64,000 nucleotides of DNA from Bryobacterales bacterium (GTDB lineage: Bacteria; Acidobacteriota; Terriglobia; Bryobacterales; UBA6623), in assembly GCA_028819255.1 (NCBI GenBank), contig JAPPMB010000054.1, positions 96,471 to 160,470 on the forward strand. Reading direction: 5' to 3'. This document shows, piece by piece, positions 34,412-44,354 of the stretch (positions within the stretch are counted from its first letter, which is position 1; each line of letters begins with the position of its first letter). Below the pieces are notes generated by a model. It did not search any database and was not told the DNA's origin. It saw only the letters and a program-made list of their open reading frames with translations. A program made the translations under genes and the position numbers.

Positions 34412-35980
34412 ATGCCCTGGTTGATTTATCTGCTGCTGCTTTCGGCGGTAGCGGCCCAGCCCCTTGAGATCGTGAACGACTACGGTGCCGTGCATGTCGA
34501 GATTCTCGCTGACAATCGCCTGCAGGCGTGGCGGGCCGACACGCCGGAACAGTTGTGGGAAGGCATCGCAGTCAGCCGGTCGCCGGCCAGACTGCTGATC
34601 GAAGCGCTTCCGCCCGAAGCCGGCGACGCACCGGATCTGGAGGTTCGGGTCCCACTGGCGAGCGAGTTCTTCGTCCGGACCCAGGACGGTTCCATTCGGC
34701 TGACCGGGATGGCACGGCGGGCCCGGGTGCAGTCGATTCGCGGGGCGCTCACGATTTCGGCGCCACTCGACGTGACGCAGATCAACATTGAGACGACTTA
34801 TCGTCCGCCAGTCACAAATGTCGCTCGGGCCAAGCGGCTCCGCTTCGCGCAGACGCTGATCCACCCGCGCCTGCAAGTCTGGACGCTCTCGAATTCCTTG
34901 AGTTCGCGGGACCTTCGTTTCGGCCTGATCCAAGGGACGCTGCACTCGCCGCCTGCCTTGACGGTCAAGGACTGGCCGATCCCCCGGGACTGGCCGCTCA
35001 AGCCGCACACGCTCTCGACGCAGGCCGTGGCTCGCCTGCTTGCAAGTGCCGAGCGTCGCAAGCGACGTGGGGCCGCGCCACCGAGGCGATTGCCTCGCGA
35101 CCTTGAGGTGGAGGCCGCGCCGGGCACGGAGGCATTGTTCACTTCCGAGGTCCGGATGGTCAGCATGAGCGTCGCCGTGGCAGACGGCGGCGGAAGACCG
35201 ATGGACGGGCTCAAGCGGGCCGATTTCGTCGTCGAGGAGAACGGGGAGCGCCAGGAGATTCAGGTGGTCGATCCGGAGGAGTCTCCGTTCAACATGGCGA
35301 TCCTCCTGGATCTGAGCGGGAGCACCGCCGTGGATCTCGAGCACATGCGCCAGGCGACGGTGCGGCTGATCGAGATGGCGGGTCCCAATGATCGGGTCGC
35401 GCTGTATGCGATGTCGGGCAGCCTCTTCCATCGCCTGACCTCATTGACTTCGGACCGGGCGACACTGATGGCCCACTGCCGAAGGCTTCCGTATCCGGCG
35501 GGCGGATCCCCGCTCTGGGACGTGGTTGCGCTGGTGTACGACGACGAACTCAGTCAGCACGCAGGGGAGCGCAACGCACTGGTGGTCATCAGCGACGGCA
35601 TTGACAACCGCATCAGCGGACAGTCGGTTCCCTCCATGCTGAAGGCGACGCGGCTGACCGAGGCCGCCGCGGAAATGGACGCTCGCATCTACCCGATCTT
35701 TCTCCTGTCCGGCGAGCGGTTCGGTCGCAACTGGTCGACCAAGGCGCGGGCACGCATGGAAGCACTCGCCAGGAAGACAGGTGGCAGACTCTTTCAGGCA
35801 CAGTCCGTGGCCGACATCGAGCCTGTGCTGCCTGCCCTCGCACGCGAGATGCGGAGCGTCTATGAGATTGCCTATTATCCGGCGGACCAGGACTTTGACG
35901 GGAGCTGGAGGCAGGTCCGGATCAAGGTCGGTCTGCCGGGTGCGCAGGTCCGGGCGCGGCCGGGGTACTTTGCGGACTAG
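34412..35980 (+). CDS. VWFA-related acidobacterial-type secreted protein
   Basis: The 522-residue protein has a signal peptide (MPWLIYLLLLSAVAAQ). The C-terminal half is the VWFA-related domain expanded in Acidobacteria: MVSMSVAVADGGGRPMDGL, ADFVVEENGERQEIQVV, a MIDAS of the DxSxS kind in LLDLSGSTA with SDGID later, and the closing YEIAYYPADQDF with VRARPGYFA. The N-terminal 230 residues form a beta-rich region unlike the usual short version. A metal-dependent adhesive or protein-binding role is expected. ATG 34412 is used; TTG 34391 is in frame upstream. Confidence 0.85.
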   Translation: MPWLIYLLLLSAVAAQPLEIVNDYGAVHVEILADNRLQAWRADTPEQLWEGIAVSRSPARLLIEALPPEAGDAPDLEVRVPLASEFFVRTQDGSIRLTGMARRARVQSIRGALTISAPLDVTQINIETTYRPPVTNVARAKRLRFAQTLIHPRLQVWTLSNSLSSRDLRFGLIQGTLHSPPALTVKDWPIPRDWPLKPHTLSTQAVARLLASAERRKRRGAAPPRRLPRDLEVEAAPGTEALFTSEVRMVSMSVAVADGGGRPMDGLKRADFVVEENGERQEIQVVDPEESPFNMAILLDLSGSTAVDLEHMRQATVRLIEMAGPNDRVALYAMSGSLFHRLTSLTSDRATLMAHCRRLPYPAGGSPLWDVVALVYDDELSQHAGERNALVVISDGIDNRISGQSVPSMLKATRLTEAAAEMDARIYPIFLLSGERFGRNWSTKARARMEALARKTGGRLFQAQSVADIEPVLPALAREMRSVYEIAYYPADQDFDGSWRQVRIKVGLPGAQVRARPGYFAD

Positions 35981-37095
35981 AGAACATCAGGCATGGGTTT
36001 TCCGGTTCCTTGACGGTCGAAGGTTTCCGGCACGATCCGCCTTCCCCCACTGGTGTCGCGTTGAGCACCCGGACAATGCGACATAACCCGTTATTAGTGA
36101 ACGAGTTACAAGTGATTTCGGGGTGTTGGAGGCTTGAGTCCTCCGGCTCCAGTTGATTTGTCGTCCCCACCTCCCTCGCGCAGGTCGACTCTTCGAAATG
36201 TTGGACATGTGTCGTGGCCAGACCGTCTTCTGTCTTCTCATGCAGTTGGTCCTCTGGAGGGCGTCCTCCCGCAACGTCGCCTGCGACCGCGGCGACCGCG
36301 GTGTGCGAACAAGTCTCGCTCCATGAGTTGTTTACAGAATCATGGCCGCCACCGTGGCCGGATCCGACGGGGCTGCAGATTCTGCTGTTCGAGACCTGAC
36401 CCGAACCTGCCGCGCTCGGCGCTGCTGTCCAGGCCTCGCGATTTCGAAGCAGTCCGCCAGCCCCGTCTCTCGCGAAGGCTGCTGCGTCGAAAGTGCGAGT
36501 CGAGCCTTGGAATCCTACACTTTCTCCGCCGCTATGGGCATCTTCTTGGGACTCTTCCCCGCGAGAAAGGCCGCCCGGCTCGATCCCATCGAAGCGCTCC
36601 GCTATGAATAGCTGGCGGCGTGACATTCCGGTGTGACAGTCACTGGGGACCGGCAAGATCAGTTGCGTCGGCCTTTCGGCCACGACCGTCCAGACGGCGC
36701 CGAAGAGTTCTCGTTCGCGGCTCGCGGCACCGCTCGCGCGTTGGTGTCACGACCTGCCGAGACCGGCTTGCCGCTGGCGCGACAATAGGGTCTTGGAATG
36801 CGTCGATCGGCGAATGGCCCGGGACGTTTGTCCGGAATTCGAGTGGCTGAACCACGAGTCCGCAAACGGTGGCACTCGAGTCTTGGCTGCCCATCCGGAT
36901 GGTCAAGTCGACATCACTGACCAGCTGGATGTGGGCGCCACCCAACTTCTGCCGCGATCGCGCTGATCGGAGGGCACATCGCGCCCGCGGGCTGGCGGAG
37001 TGATCGAAAGAAACGAGCCGCGAGAGGAAATCGACACCCGGGCAAGCTGCTGATCGTCGATACTCAGCGTGCGGACGGAGGGCTGGTTGTGCTTC
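35981..37095. other. 1.1-kb stretch with only a permease remnant
   Basis: Apart from the fragment at 36510-36611, frames on both strands lack coding character. The stretch separates two convergent genes and appears to be decaying sequence. Confidence 0.4.
36510..36611 (+). pseudogene. Last 30 codons of a MacB/acidobacterial-type ABC permease
   Basis: The frame ends SAAMGIFLGLFPARKAARLD, then PIEALRYE and a TAG stop, the near-invariant C-terminus of FtsX/MacB permeases. Upstream of about 36510 no membrane helices or MacB motifs follow in any frame. It is the remnant of a larger gene, presumably removed by deletion. Confidence 0.65.
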
Positions 37096-38235
37096 TCAGA
37101 AGCGCGCAGCCATGCTTCGGGCGACCTTCTCGTTCGCCGCCTGGATCAGAGCCACGTTTTCCGCATCTGGCTTCTCCTGCTCGTCCAGCAGGCCGTAGCG
37201 GCGGGCCCGATTCCTCTGGTAGGCCCCGCAAAGATGGAAACCAATACAGCCCGGATTGCTGTAGAGCCCTGTGAGCGTGTCCGCGTACCACTCACCTTCG
37301 TTGCGAGTGAACTCTCCCGGCTTGGTGTCCCACTTCATCCTTGCCGCGTCGGCGAGGAGAACCGGCTTGCCGGTTTTCTTATGCCAGTCGTCCAGCTGCG
37401 TCAGCGGCTCGCGGAAATCTTGGAACGAAAGCACGTCGACATACGGCAGCGCCGCATCGACGACCTCGTCCGAGATCGGCTGGTTGGCCTCGTAGCGATC
37501 ACCAAGAATCAGATGGTGCTTGTCGTAGCGGCGGATCGCGTCGTACGTCGTCTTGTAGTATTGGCGCGCCAGCGCAGCCAGGTCCTTCCGTCCGGCTTCG
37601 GTCTTCAGTCGATCGGGATCGAACATTGGGCCGCGCCACTCGTTCCGGGGCCGGTCGTGGACCCAAGTCGGGCAGTCACTGTAGAAATAACCGATCAGTT
37701 CGTGCTCCTCGCTCAGCTCCGCGCAGTGCGACCGAGCGACGTAGTCGCACCACTGCTCCCAGCCCGAGCTATGGAAGTCAAAGTGCCGGGTGTGTTGCTC
37801 CCACTGGTGAGATTCGGTGAACGGCAGGAGGTGACAGTAGGGCATGCCCAGCGACCTATACTCGTCCAAGGTGAACGAGCGCGAGTGGGCCCAGTTGCGA
37901 ACCGTCACTTCCTGAACCCAGCCGACGGAATTGAATCCCCATCGCCTTAGGTTTGGCGCGACGGATTCCTCGATCCAGCGCAGCATGCTGCCGCCGTACT
38001 TCTCCCGCCAGATCCGGATGTTCTCCGGGTAGCGTAGGGTCGCTGCATCGATGTGGTTCAGCCCAATGGTGAAAAACGGCGCTCCGTCCGACGTGATCAA
38101 CCACAAATGACCGTCGCGCTCGCCGAGCGTGAAGAAGCCTTCGGGCTCCGACTGTGTTGTGGCCGCGGCTGTCATTCCGACGCTTGCGCCAAGTGCTAGC
38201 GCGTTGCGAAGGAGTTGCCGTCGGTCAAGTGTCAT
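37096..38235 (-). CDS. Exported glycoside-hydrolase-like TIM barrel (agarase/beta-galactosidase-like)
   Basis: The 379-residue protein has a Tat-like signal (MTLDRRQLLRNALALGASVG) and a clan-A-like barrel: GHLWLITSDGAPFFTIGLNH, the segment GWEQWCDYVARS, YKTTYDAIRRYDKHHLILGDRYEA and VDVLSFQDFREPLTQLDDW. In clan A the acid/base Glu follows Asn at strand 4 and the nucleophile Glu ends strand 7. Here the corresponding places read YFYSDCPTW and KPVLLADAARM, with Asp instead of Glu. It may be a changed or non-hydrolytic member. ATG 38235 starts the signal. It lies 33 bp after DUF1552 and shares its operon. Confidence 0.65.
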   Translation of the reverse strand: MTLDRRQLLRNALALGASVGMTAAATTQSEPEGFFTLGERDGHLWLITSDGAPFFTIGLNHIDAATLRYPENIRIWREKYGGSMLRWIEESVAPNLRRWGFNSVGWVQEVTVRNWAHSRSFTLDEYRSLGMPYCHLLPFTESHQWEQHTRHFDFHSSGWEQWCDYVARSHCAELSEEHELIGYFYSDCPTWVHDRPRNEWRGPMFDPDRLKTEAGRKDLAALARQYYKTTYDAIRRYDKHHLILGDRYEANQPISDEVVDAALPYVDVLSFQDFREPLTQLDDWHKKTGKPVLLADAARMKWDTKPGEFTRNEGEWYADTLTGLYSNPGCIGFHLCGAYQRNRARRYGLLDEQEKPDAENVALIQAANEKVARSMAARF

Positions 38236-38268
38236 GCCGGCAGTCGTCGAGCGCCATCTTCGAGACAC

Positions 38269-39654
38269 TCACGCCTTGATCTCCTCGAACTGTTTCGTCG
38301 CGATCCCAACGAAGCGGTCCAGCGGAATGCCGGCGCAAGCGAGCAACGTGGTCAGCAGATCTCCTTGATTCCCTTTGGTATTGGGCAGGAACCGTCCCGT
38401 CTTGATGGCGCCGCCCCCTGAGCCGGCAATCACGAAGGGGAGGTTCTCGCGCGTGTGCTCGTTCCCGTCTTCAAGGCCGGATCCCCACATCATGATGCAG
38501 TTGTCGAGCAAGGTCCCGTCGGCTTCACGGAGGCCGTGCATCTTCTTCACCATGTAGGCGAACTGCGCGATATTAAACTCCGTGATCTTGGCGACCTTTG
38601 CGACCATCTCCGGATCGTTCTGGTGATGGGTTTGCGAGTGATGCTGATCGCTAAATCCAAGTTCTGGGTACGAGGCGCCGTTCGGTCTCGATCCTATGTA
38701 GGTGGAGACGCGAGTCGTGTCGGTCTGGAACGCCAGCACGTTCAGGTCGCACATCACCTGCATGTACTCGCTCCGCTTGTCTCCTTCCGGGATCTTGATC
38801 TCGATCGGCGGCGAATCGGTGGCGTAACGTTTGCTCGCGCGGACCCCGGCCTTTTCCAGTGCAGCCTCTTTCTGGCGATACTCGATGGCGGCGATGCGTC
38901 GTTCAACAGAGCGAACGCTGTCTAGGTATTCGTCAAGTTTCCGCTGGTCAGATCTAGGCAAGGTACGCCGCAAATCCCTCGCGCCGCCCAGCACGATATC
39001 CAATAGGCTTCGATCCAGAGCGTTCACTTGCGTTGACTCGTGTCCATCGCCGTGCTGCTCCGGTTTGCGGAACAGGCGATTGAACACGTTCCGTGGATTG
39101 ATCTCGGCAGGGACCACCTGGGTCGGAGAACGATAGCTGCAGTGCGAATAGTACCCTTCGTTCAGTCCCTCTTGGTTTTCCTTCCAGTTCTGAGGCATCG
39201 TGGCCAGTTCTAGCGACGGCAGCGTAGTGAAGGCTCCCACGTGGTTGGCGGCAATCTGGTCCGCCGAGATCGCGATGTTGATCTCGTTTCGCTTGTCGGC
39301 GGACGGCAACGTCGCAGTGAGCCACGTGGATAGCTCAAGCGCGTGCGGCGCCCCGTTGAAGGGAGCGATGGAGACGCCGGAAATTCCCTTCATCGTGAGA
39401 CATTGATCGAGCACCGGACGCAATGATTCAAGCGCGGGCGGCGGGGACGAAAGATAGCTCTCCGCATCCGAAGGCCAGAACTGATCCATGATCACCCCAT
39501 GAGGCATGTACATGAATCCAAGGCGCACCGGTGGTTTGTACGCTTGGCCTTTCGCAGTGTCGGCCCAACCCATCGTGTCCATGAGGGGCAGGGCGAGTGA
39601 GACGCCCAACCCTTGCAAACAGGCTCGTCGGTCAATCAGCGCGCTTTTTCTCAT
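38269..39654 (-). CDS. DUF1552 protein, twin-arginine signal
   Basis: The 461-residue protein starts with an RR signal ([20 protein letters not shown]), typical of the DUF1552 family. It resembles a sulfatase/alkaline-phosphatase-like or DUF1501-like fold: [72 protein letters not shown]. The histidine-rich segment and the MWGSG-DGN motif are conserved in the family and may bind metal. Function is unknown. It partners the DUF1592 gene, which it overlaps by 23 bp, as in many Acidobacteria and Planctomycetes. Confidence 0.9.
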   Translation of the reverse strand: MRKSALIDRRACLQGLGVSLALPLMDTMGWADTAKGQAYKPPVRLGFMYMPHGVIMDQFWPSDAESYLSSPPPALESLRPVLDQCLTMKGISGVSIAPFNGAPHALELSTWLTATLPSADKRNEINIAISADQIAANHVGAFTTLPSLELATMPQNWKENQEGLNEGYYSHCSYRSPTQVVPAEINPRNVFNRLFRKPEQHGDGHESTQVNALDRSLLDIVLGGARDLRRTLPRSDQRKLDEYLDSVRSVERRIAAIEYRQKEAALEKAGVRASKRYATDSPPIEIKIPEGDKRSEYMQVMCDLNVLAFQTDTTRVSTYIGSRPNGASYPELGFSDQHHSQTHHQNDPEMVAKVAKITEFNIAQFAYMVKKMHGLREADGTLLDNCIMMWGSGLEDGNEHTRENLPFVIAGSGGGAIKTGRFLPNTKGNQGDLLTTLLACAGIPLDRFVGIATKQFEEIKA

Positions 39655-41599
39655 TGGAACTCCTCTCTTCTTCGATTCGACGATGCGTAAAGGGATAACT
39701 CGTGACAACCGCGTTGATGAGCGTCTGCATACGGTAGCCGTCGCCGCCGATTTCCCGCATCAAATTGTCCACCACGATTTCGTCGTAGCCTTCCAACCTT
39801 CGGCCCAACGCATAGGCTAGCAGCTTCTCCACCAGGTTGCCGGCCAGATCATCGATTCGTCCGGCGATGATGGCTTTCAGATCTTTGGGGCCCGAGAAAC
39901 GTTCTCCGCTCGGAAGCTCGCCCGCTGCATCAATCGCCTTGCCATTGTCGTCCCGGTCGCGCCATCGGCCGATGGCGTCGAAGTTCTCTAGACCGAATCC
40001 AATCGGGTCGAGGATTTGATGACAGTTGGCGCAGACGGGATTCGTGCGGTGTAGCTCGGTACGCTCCCGCAGGGACAGGTCTACGGCCGTCCCCTGAACC
40101 TGTTCGTCCAGTGCCGGAACGTTTGGTGGGGCGGCCGGCACGTGCTCTCCGAGCAGCTGTTCCAGTACCCACACGCCGCGCTTGACCGCGCTGGTGCGGT
40201 TGGGGAAAGAGGTCGCCGCTAGAACTCCGGGCATTGTTAGAACTCCCCCGCGATTGCCATCGCTCAGGTGGACCCTCCGCATTTCGGGTCCCCGGACGGT
40301 CTCTTCCAAGCCATAGATCGAGGCCAGTGTCCCATTGAGATAGGTGTAATCGCCACCTATGAAATTGATGACGCTCCTATTTTCACGGACAATGCTCTCG
40401 AAAAAAAGGCGGGCTTCGTTATACATTGCCTCACGCATGTCAGCGGTCATCTGCGGAAACAGTGCAGGATCAAAGACCTGGCTGTCCAAGCCGCCGACGC
40501 CAAGCCACTGTGCGCCAAACCCGTCAAACAGAGCGCGGGAGCGACGATCTTGCAGTAAACGTTTCACCTGCGCTTCGAGAATCTCCGGCTTATGGAGCGT
40601 CCCGCTATCAGCGAGAACCATCAGCTCGTTGTCGGGCATGGTGGCCCACAGCAAATAGGACAAACGCGAAGCGAGTTGATAATCGTCCAGCGGAACGATA
40701 CCCGTGTTCGACTCGATTCCTCCAGACGGAGTAATGAAGAGAAACTGGGGAGAAACGAGGACGGCCTTGAGCATCAAGTGAAGCGACTGCTCGTAACCGA
40801 GTTCGTTCTGCCTTCCCAATTCGAACGCTTCCACCAAGACATCCAGCTCCGCCTGGGTTGGAGGCCGGCGGTAAGCCTTCCTCGCAAGGGACCGGGCGAC
40901 TTCTCGCGCCGCTTCTCGGGTGCCTGTCTCCCGCGTAGCAAGCTCGCCGAACAGCCGCTGCTGGACTTCGGTGGGCGGGGCGTCGTCCGGTGCCACAATC
41001 CGATCCAACACCCGATCAGCGATTGTCAGATACTGCTCGAGCTGGAGGGGGGAAAGCGAATTGAGATACCCCTCGCCGCTCACTTCATCCGGCAGACCGT
41101 CGGCCATCGACGGCTCGACGCCGAAGAGATCATGTAGGGTGTTGCCGTATTCGGTCTTGGTCAGCCGCCGGATGACGAAACGCCCGGGATTCTTCTCGCT
41201 GAGGTACTTGAGCTTCGCAATCCAATCGACGAACATCCTTCGATCCGCATCGCTCGGCTGGGGCGCACCTTCCGGCGGCATGTCGTGCGCCTTCACCCTG
41301 GCGACCGCTCTCTTCCACTGATCGTGAAAGGCGGCGTGGCCTGGGGCCTTGAGCGCCGGCGAAAAATTAACCCCCGCTTGCGTGGGCCGTCTGTTCTGGT
41401 GGCAAGCGATGCAATAGTTCTTGATGAACGGCGTTACGCGATCGCTAAAGAACGCTTCGGATTCAGCCTTCAGCGCTTCATGGTCAGCGCCGCCGGTTTC
41501 GGCACGGGCCCCGCAGGGCGAGACTAGACACAAAACTAGGGATAGGCGCAAGAATACGGGCACCTTCGAGACAGGACTGACCGTGTCGGAAGGGGTCAT
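39632..41599 (-). CDS. DUF1592-type multidomain cytochrome c protein
   Basis: The 655-residue exported protein begins with a signal peptide near [21 protein letters not shown]. It has an N-terminal haem c motif CIACH, then DUF1587/1595 ([32 protein letters not shown]), DUF1592 ([19 protein letters not shown]), DUF1588 ([18 protein letters not shown]), a second haem c motif CANCH, and DUF1585 ([19 protein letters not shown]). Periplasmic electron transfer is implied. ATG 41599 is chosen; the frame is open another 249 bp upstream without coding character. The gene leads the DUF1592-DUF1552-glycosidase-like operon. Confidence 0.88.
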   Translation of the reverse strand: MTPSDTVSPVSKVPVFLRLSLVLCLVSPCGARAETGGADHEALKAESEAFFSDRVTPFIKNYCIACHQNRRPTQAGVNFSPALKAPGHAAFHDQWKRAVARVKAHDMPPEGAPQPSDADRRMFVDWIAKLKYLSEKNPGRFVIRRLTKTEYGNTLHDLFGVEPSMADGLPDEVSGEGYLNSLSPLQLEQYLTIADRVLDRIVAPDDAPPTEVQQRLFGELATRETGTREAAREVARSLARKAYRRPPTQAELDVLVEAFELGRQNELGYEQSLHLMLKAVLVSPQFLFITPSGGIESNTGIVPLDDYQLASRLSYLLWATMPDNELMVLADSGTLHKPEILEAQVKRLLQDRRSRALFDGFGAQWLGVGGLDSQVFDPALFPQMTADMREAMYNEARLFFESIVRENRSVINFIGGDYTYLNGTLASIYGLEETVRGPEMRRVHLSDGNRGGVLTMPGVLAATSFPNRTSAVKRGVWVLEQLLGEHVPAAPPNVPALDEQVQGTAVDLSLRERTELHRTNPVCANCHQILDPIGFGLENFDAIGRWRDRDDNGKAIDAAGELPSGERFSGPKDLKAIIAGRIDDLAGNLVEKLLAYALGRRLEGYDEIVVDNLMREIGGDGYRMQTLINAVVTSYPFTHRRIEEERSSNEKKRAD

Positions 41600-42009
41600 G
41601 CTTGAAGAAGGTCTTCGATGGCTGCTCTGTTTCAGCGAATCGGCTACGTGAACTCCACAGTTTCCCCCATGATGTACTAGTTCGTCAACTCCCGCGTCCT
41701 GCAGACGCATGAGCGCATGATCCGGAGCTTGGCGTGATTCGTCCCGGTAGGCTCCCTCCATAGGAACAGGCATTGAGTCGGTCAATCTCGCGACGATGCC
41801 GTCGACCCGATCCGTCCCGGCGTCAGTGAGGGTAAGGGGATTCGGCACCGATGAGCTGGGGTGCTTGGTGACCGAGATTCAGGCTTCCCCCCGGCTGCCG
41901 CCCATTCGTCTGCCACCAAGACAGGCCTTGTCACATCTGAGCAGGATTCTGCGGAGCGTCAGGCCTTGGCCGATGGAGCGTCGTCCACGTTGCTAGACTG
42001 TTGTGCACA
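41600..42009. other. Divergent promoter region, 410 bp
   Basis: No credible gene is present. It separates the minus-strand DUF1592 operon from the plus-strand dehydratase operon and should hold both promoters. No clear hexamers or palindromes stand out. Confidence 0.4.
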
Positions 42010-43230
42010 ATGCGGTCCCGAAGATCGTTTCTCGGCGCACTCGGCAGCGTCGCTCTAGTGCCTAGGGCGGCCATTCCGAGAACGAGTGGCCCGCTCAAGA
42101 TCGTTTCCGTAGAGGCCGTGCCTGTCCGTCTTTGGTCTCGCTCCAGCCAGGGCCGCCTTCCCACGTTCGGAGGACCATACGACCCCGCCCGTTGGCGGTA
42201 CAGCGGGCCTTACTCGCAGCTTGCGAGCGCGATCGTCGTCATCATCAAGACCGACCAGGGGATTACCGGCTACGGCTTCGGGGCTGGCGGAGGGGCGGCG
42301 GCAGAGATCATTCACGGTCATCTGCGGCATCTGCTTGTCGGCTCTGACCCCCTCAACGTCGAGCTGCTCTGGGACCAGATGTACTCCTCCGGCATCTACT
42401 ACGGCCGGCGCGGCGTGTTCGTGATGGCCCTCAGCGGTATCGACAATGCGCTCTGGGACATCGTCGGCAAGTACGCCGAGACTCCCGTGCACCGCCTCAT
42501 CGGTGGGCCGACGCAGGAGAAGGTGCCCGGCTACATCACCAACTCCGATCCGACTGTCGGCCTGGATCTCGGGTTTCGGCACTTCAAGCTGGGCGTGCGG
42601 GACGGCGTTCTGGAAGGCAAGGCTGGCATGCGGCGCACCGAGGCGGTGCTCGCCCGAGTCCGGGAGGCCATTGGCCCCGACCACACACTGATGATCGATT
42701 GCGGCTGTCGCTGGAACGACATCGGCTACACCCTCGAGATGGCGGAGAGGCTGGAGTCCGTGGGGCTCTACTTCATCGAGGAGCCGCTGTCACCGGACAA
42801 CATCCTCGGATACCAGCGACTCGTCGAGGAAGTTGACAGCACGCTGATCGTGAGCGGCGAGCACGAATACACACAGTACGGCTACCAGATGCTCCTGCAC
42901 CACCGAGGCACGGAAATCCTGCAGCCAGACATCAGCTGGTGCGGCGGACTCACTGCCCTGCGCAAGATTGCGGTGATGGGCGCGGAGCGCGGGTTGCCGA
43001 TCATTCCCCACCGGGGCAGTAGTCTCTACGGCATGGCGATCGTCCTGACCGCAAATGCCCCGCTCGCCGAGAGCTTTGGCACCGGGGACCAGGCTACCGA
43101 CCTGATGCTCGCGATGACCTCGCCTTTCGAGGACGGGTACTACTTCGCGACCGACAAGCCCGGCTTCGGCACGGAAATCACGGAGAAGATGGTCCATGAA
43201 CATGCAGGCAGCAGCGCGCTACAGGGATAG
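42010..43230 (+). CDS. Tat-exported enolase-superfamily enzyme, L-rhamnonate dehydratase-like
   Basis: The 406-residue protein has a clear Tat signal (RSRRSFLGALGSVALV). Its core matches the enolase superfamily: K193 (HFKLGVRDG), D230 (MIDCGCRWN), E257/258 (FIEEPLSPDN), E284 (SGEHEYTQYG) and H334 (IIPHRGSSLY). The run SGEHEYTQYG, QPDISWCGGLTALRKIAV and DKPGFGTEI closely parallels bacterial L-rhamnonate dehydratase, which makes 2-keto-3-deoxy-rhamnonate. An exported copy is unusual; the classic enzyme is cytoplasmic. The exact sugar acid is inferred. The gene overlaps the next by 35 bp. Confidence 0.8.
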   Translation: MRSRRSFLGALGSVALVPRAAIPRTSGPLKIVSVEAVPVRLWSRSSQGRLPTFGGPYDPARWRYSGPYSQLASAIVVIIKTDQGITGYGFGAGGGAAAEIIHGHLRHLLVGSDPLNVELLWDQMYSSGIYYGRRGVFVMALSGIDNALWDIVGKYAETPVHRLIGGPTQEKVPGYITNSDPTVGLDLGFRHFKLGVRDGVLEGKAGMRRTEAVLARVREAIGPDHTLMIDCGCRWNDIGYTLEMAERLESVGLYFIEEPLSPDNILGYQRLVEEVDSTLIVSGEHEYTQYGYQMLLHHRGTEILQPDISWCGGLTALRKIAVMGAERGLPIIPHRGSSLYGMAIVLTANAPLAESFGTGDQATDLMLAMTSPFEDGYYFATDKPGFGTEITEKMVHEHAGSSALQG

Positions 43231-44209
43231 CGCACCGACAGGAGAGTGGTCCAGGCGGGCACTGCTCGCCTTCCTCGGCGGGTTTGCCGCTCCGGGTGTG
43301 CTCGCAGCCGACGACGGAGAGTTCCGTGGCATCTATCCGATCGTCGCGACGCCGTACAAGGACGACGGCTCGGTGGATCTCGCCACTCTGGCGGCGGAGG
43401 TCAAATTCCTTGACAAGGCCGGCGTGCACGGCATCGTCTGGCCCCAGCTGGCCAGCGAGTACGCCCTGCTTACCTACGAAGAGAGGATTGCGGGCGCCGA
43501 GACGATCGTCGAGGCGTCCAAGGGCCTTAGGCCCAAGGTTGTTATCGGAGTGCAGGCCAGCGACACTTCGGCGGCGGTGCGGTATGCCGAGCACGCCCGG
43601 TCGATCGGGCCTGACGCGATCATTGCGCTGCCTCCGCGAAGTCCCGGGCAGACCAAGTTCGATCTGGACGCAGTGGGGGAGTATTACGCCGCCGTGGCGG
43701 AGGCTGGCCGGTTGCCGATGTTCATGCAGGCCATCGGCAACATGAGCGTCGAGTTCGTGGCTCGCACGGTGAGGGAGATTCCGAATCTACGGTTCGTCAA
43801 GGACGAGGCGGGACACACGCTCACCCGGATCACGGAGTTTGGCGGCCTCCCTGGGGAGGACCGACCGGCAGCGTTCACGGGCGGCCACGGAAGAACGCTG
43901 ATCGAGGAGATGTCGCGCGGGTCTTCCGGGACCATGCCTGCGGCTTCGTGGGTCGACCTGTACGTGAGGGTCTGGGAGCTGTGGCACGGAGGTCGCCGAA
44001 CGGAAGCGATCGACATGTTCTCCAAGGCGCTGCTGCTGATCACCAGGGCGTCGGCTCACGGCCTGCCGGCGCTCTCGTACGTTCTGCACCTGCGGGGGGT
44101 CTTTCCGAACTGGAAGGTGCGGAATCCGAATGCGAGGCCGCTGGACGAGCACGCGAAGCGCAACCTTGAGACCACGCTCGAATTCGTGCGTCCCTATCTG
44201 ACGGCATAG
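43196..44209 (+). CDS. Tat-exported DHDPS/NAL-family aldolase
   Basis: The 337-residue protein starts with a Tat signal (SRRALLAFLGGFAAPGVLA) and has the DHDPS fold: GIYPIVATPYKDDGSVD, HGIVWPQLASEY, and the Schiff-base lysine K202 in RFVKDEAGH. The tyrosine usually found in the YDxP-type strand is replaced in PMFMQAIGN (175-182), so lysine-based chemistry may differ from lysine-pathway DHDPS. Next to the dehydratase, cleavage of a 2-keto-3-deoxy sugar acid is the natural inference. ATG 43196 overlaps the preceding gene by 35 bp, indicating coupled translation. Both enzymes would work in the periplasm. Confidence 0.78.
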   Translation: MNMQAAARYRDSAPTGEWSRRALLAFLGGFAAPGVLAADDGEFRGIYPIVATPYKDDGSVDLATLAAEVKFLDKAGVHGIVWPQLASEYALLTYEERIAGAETIVEASKGLRPKVVIGVQASDTSAAVRYAEHARSIGPDAIIALPPRSPGQTKFDLDAVGEYYAAVAEAGRLPMFMQAIGNMSVEFVARTVREIPNLRFVKDEAGHTLTRITEFGGLPGEDRPAAFTGGHGRTLIEEMSRGSSGTMPAASWVDLYVRVWELWHGGRRTEAIDMFSKALLLITRASAHGLPALSYVLHLRGVFPNWKVRNPNARPLDEHAKRNLETTLEFVRPYLTA

Positions 44210-44354
44210 CCTGGTTTCCGTCTCGTGTGCGCCTCGCAGCTGGAGGCCGACCTGACGGAAGGACCTCATCGTCCGCTGAAAGGTGTCCCGCGAATGGCAA
44301 GGGACACTGGCGGCACGCCCTGCGCCTGCGGCCCTGTGGGATGATGAGGCCGAC

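Noticed and set aside
35922..36683. 253-codon minus-strand frame across the permease remnant
   Set aside because: It runs antisense to a recognisable permease C-terminus and shows no family features.
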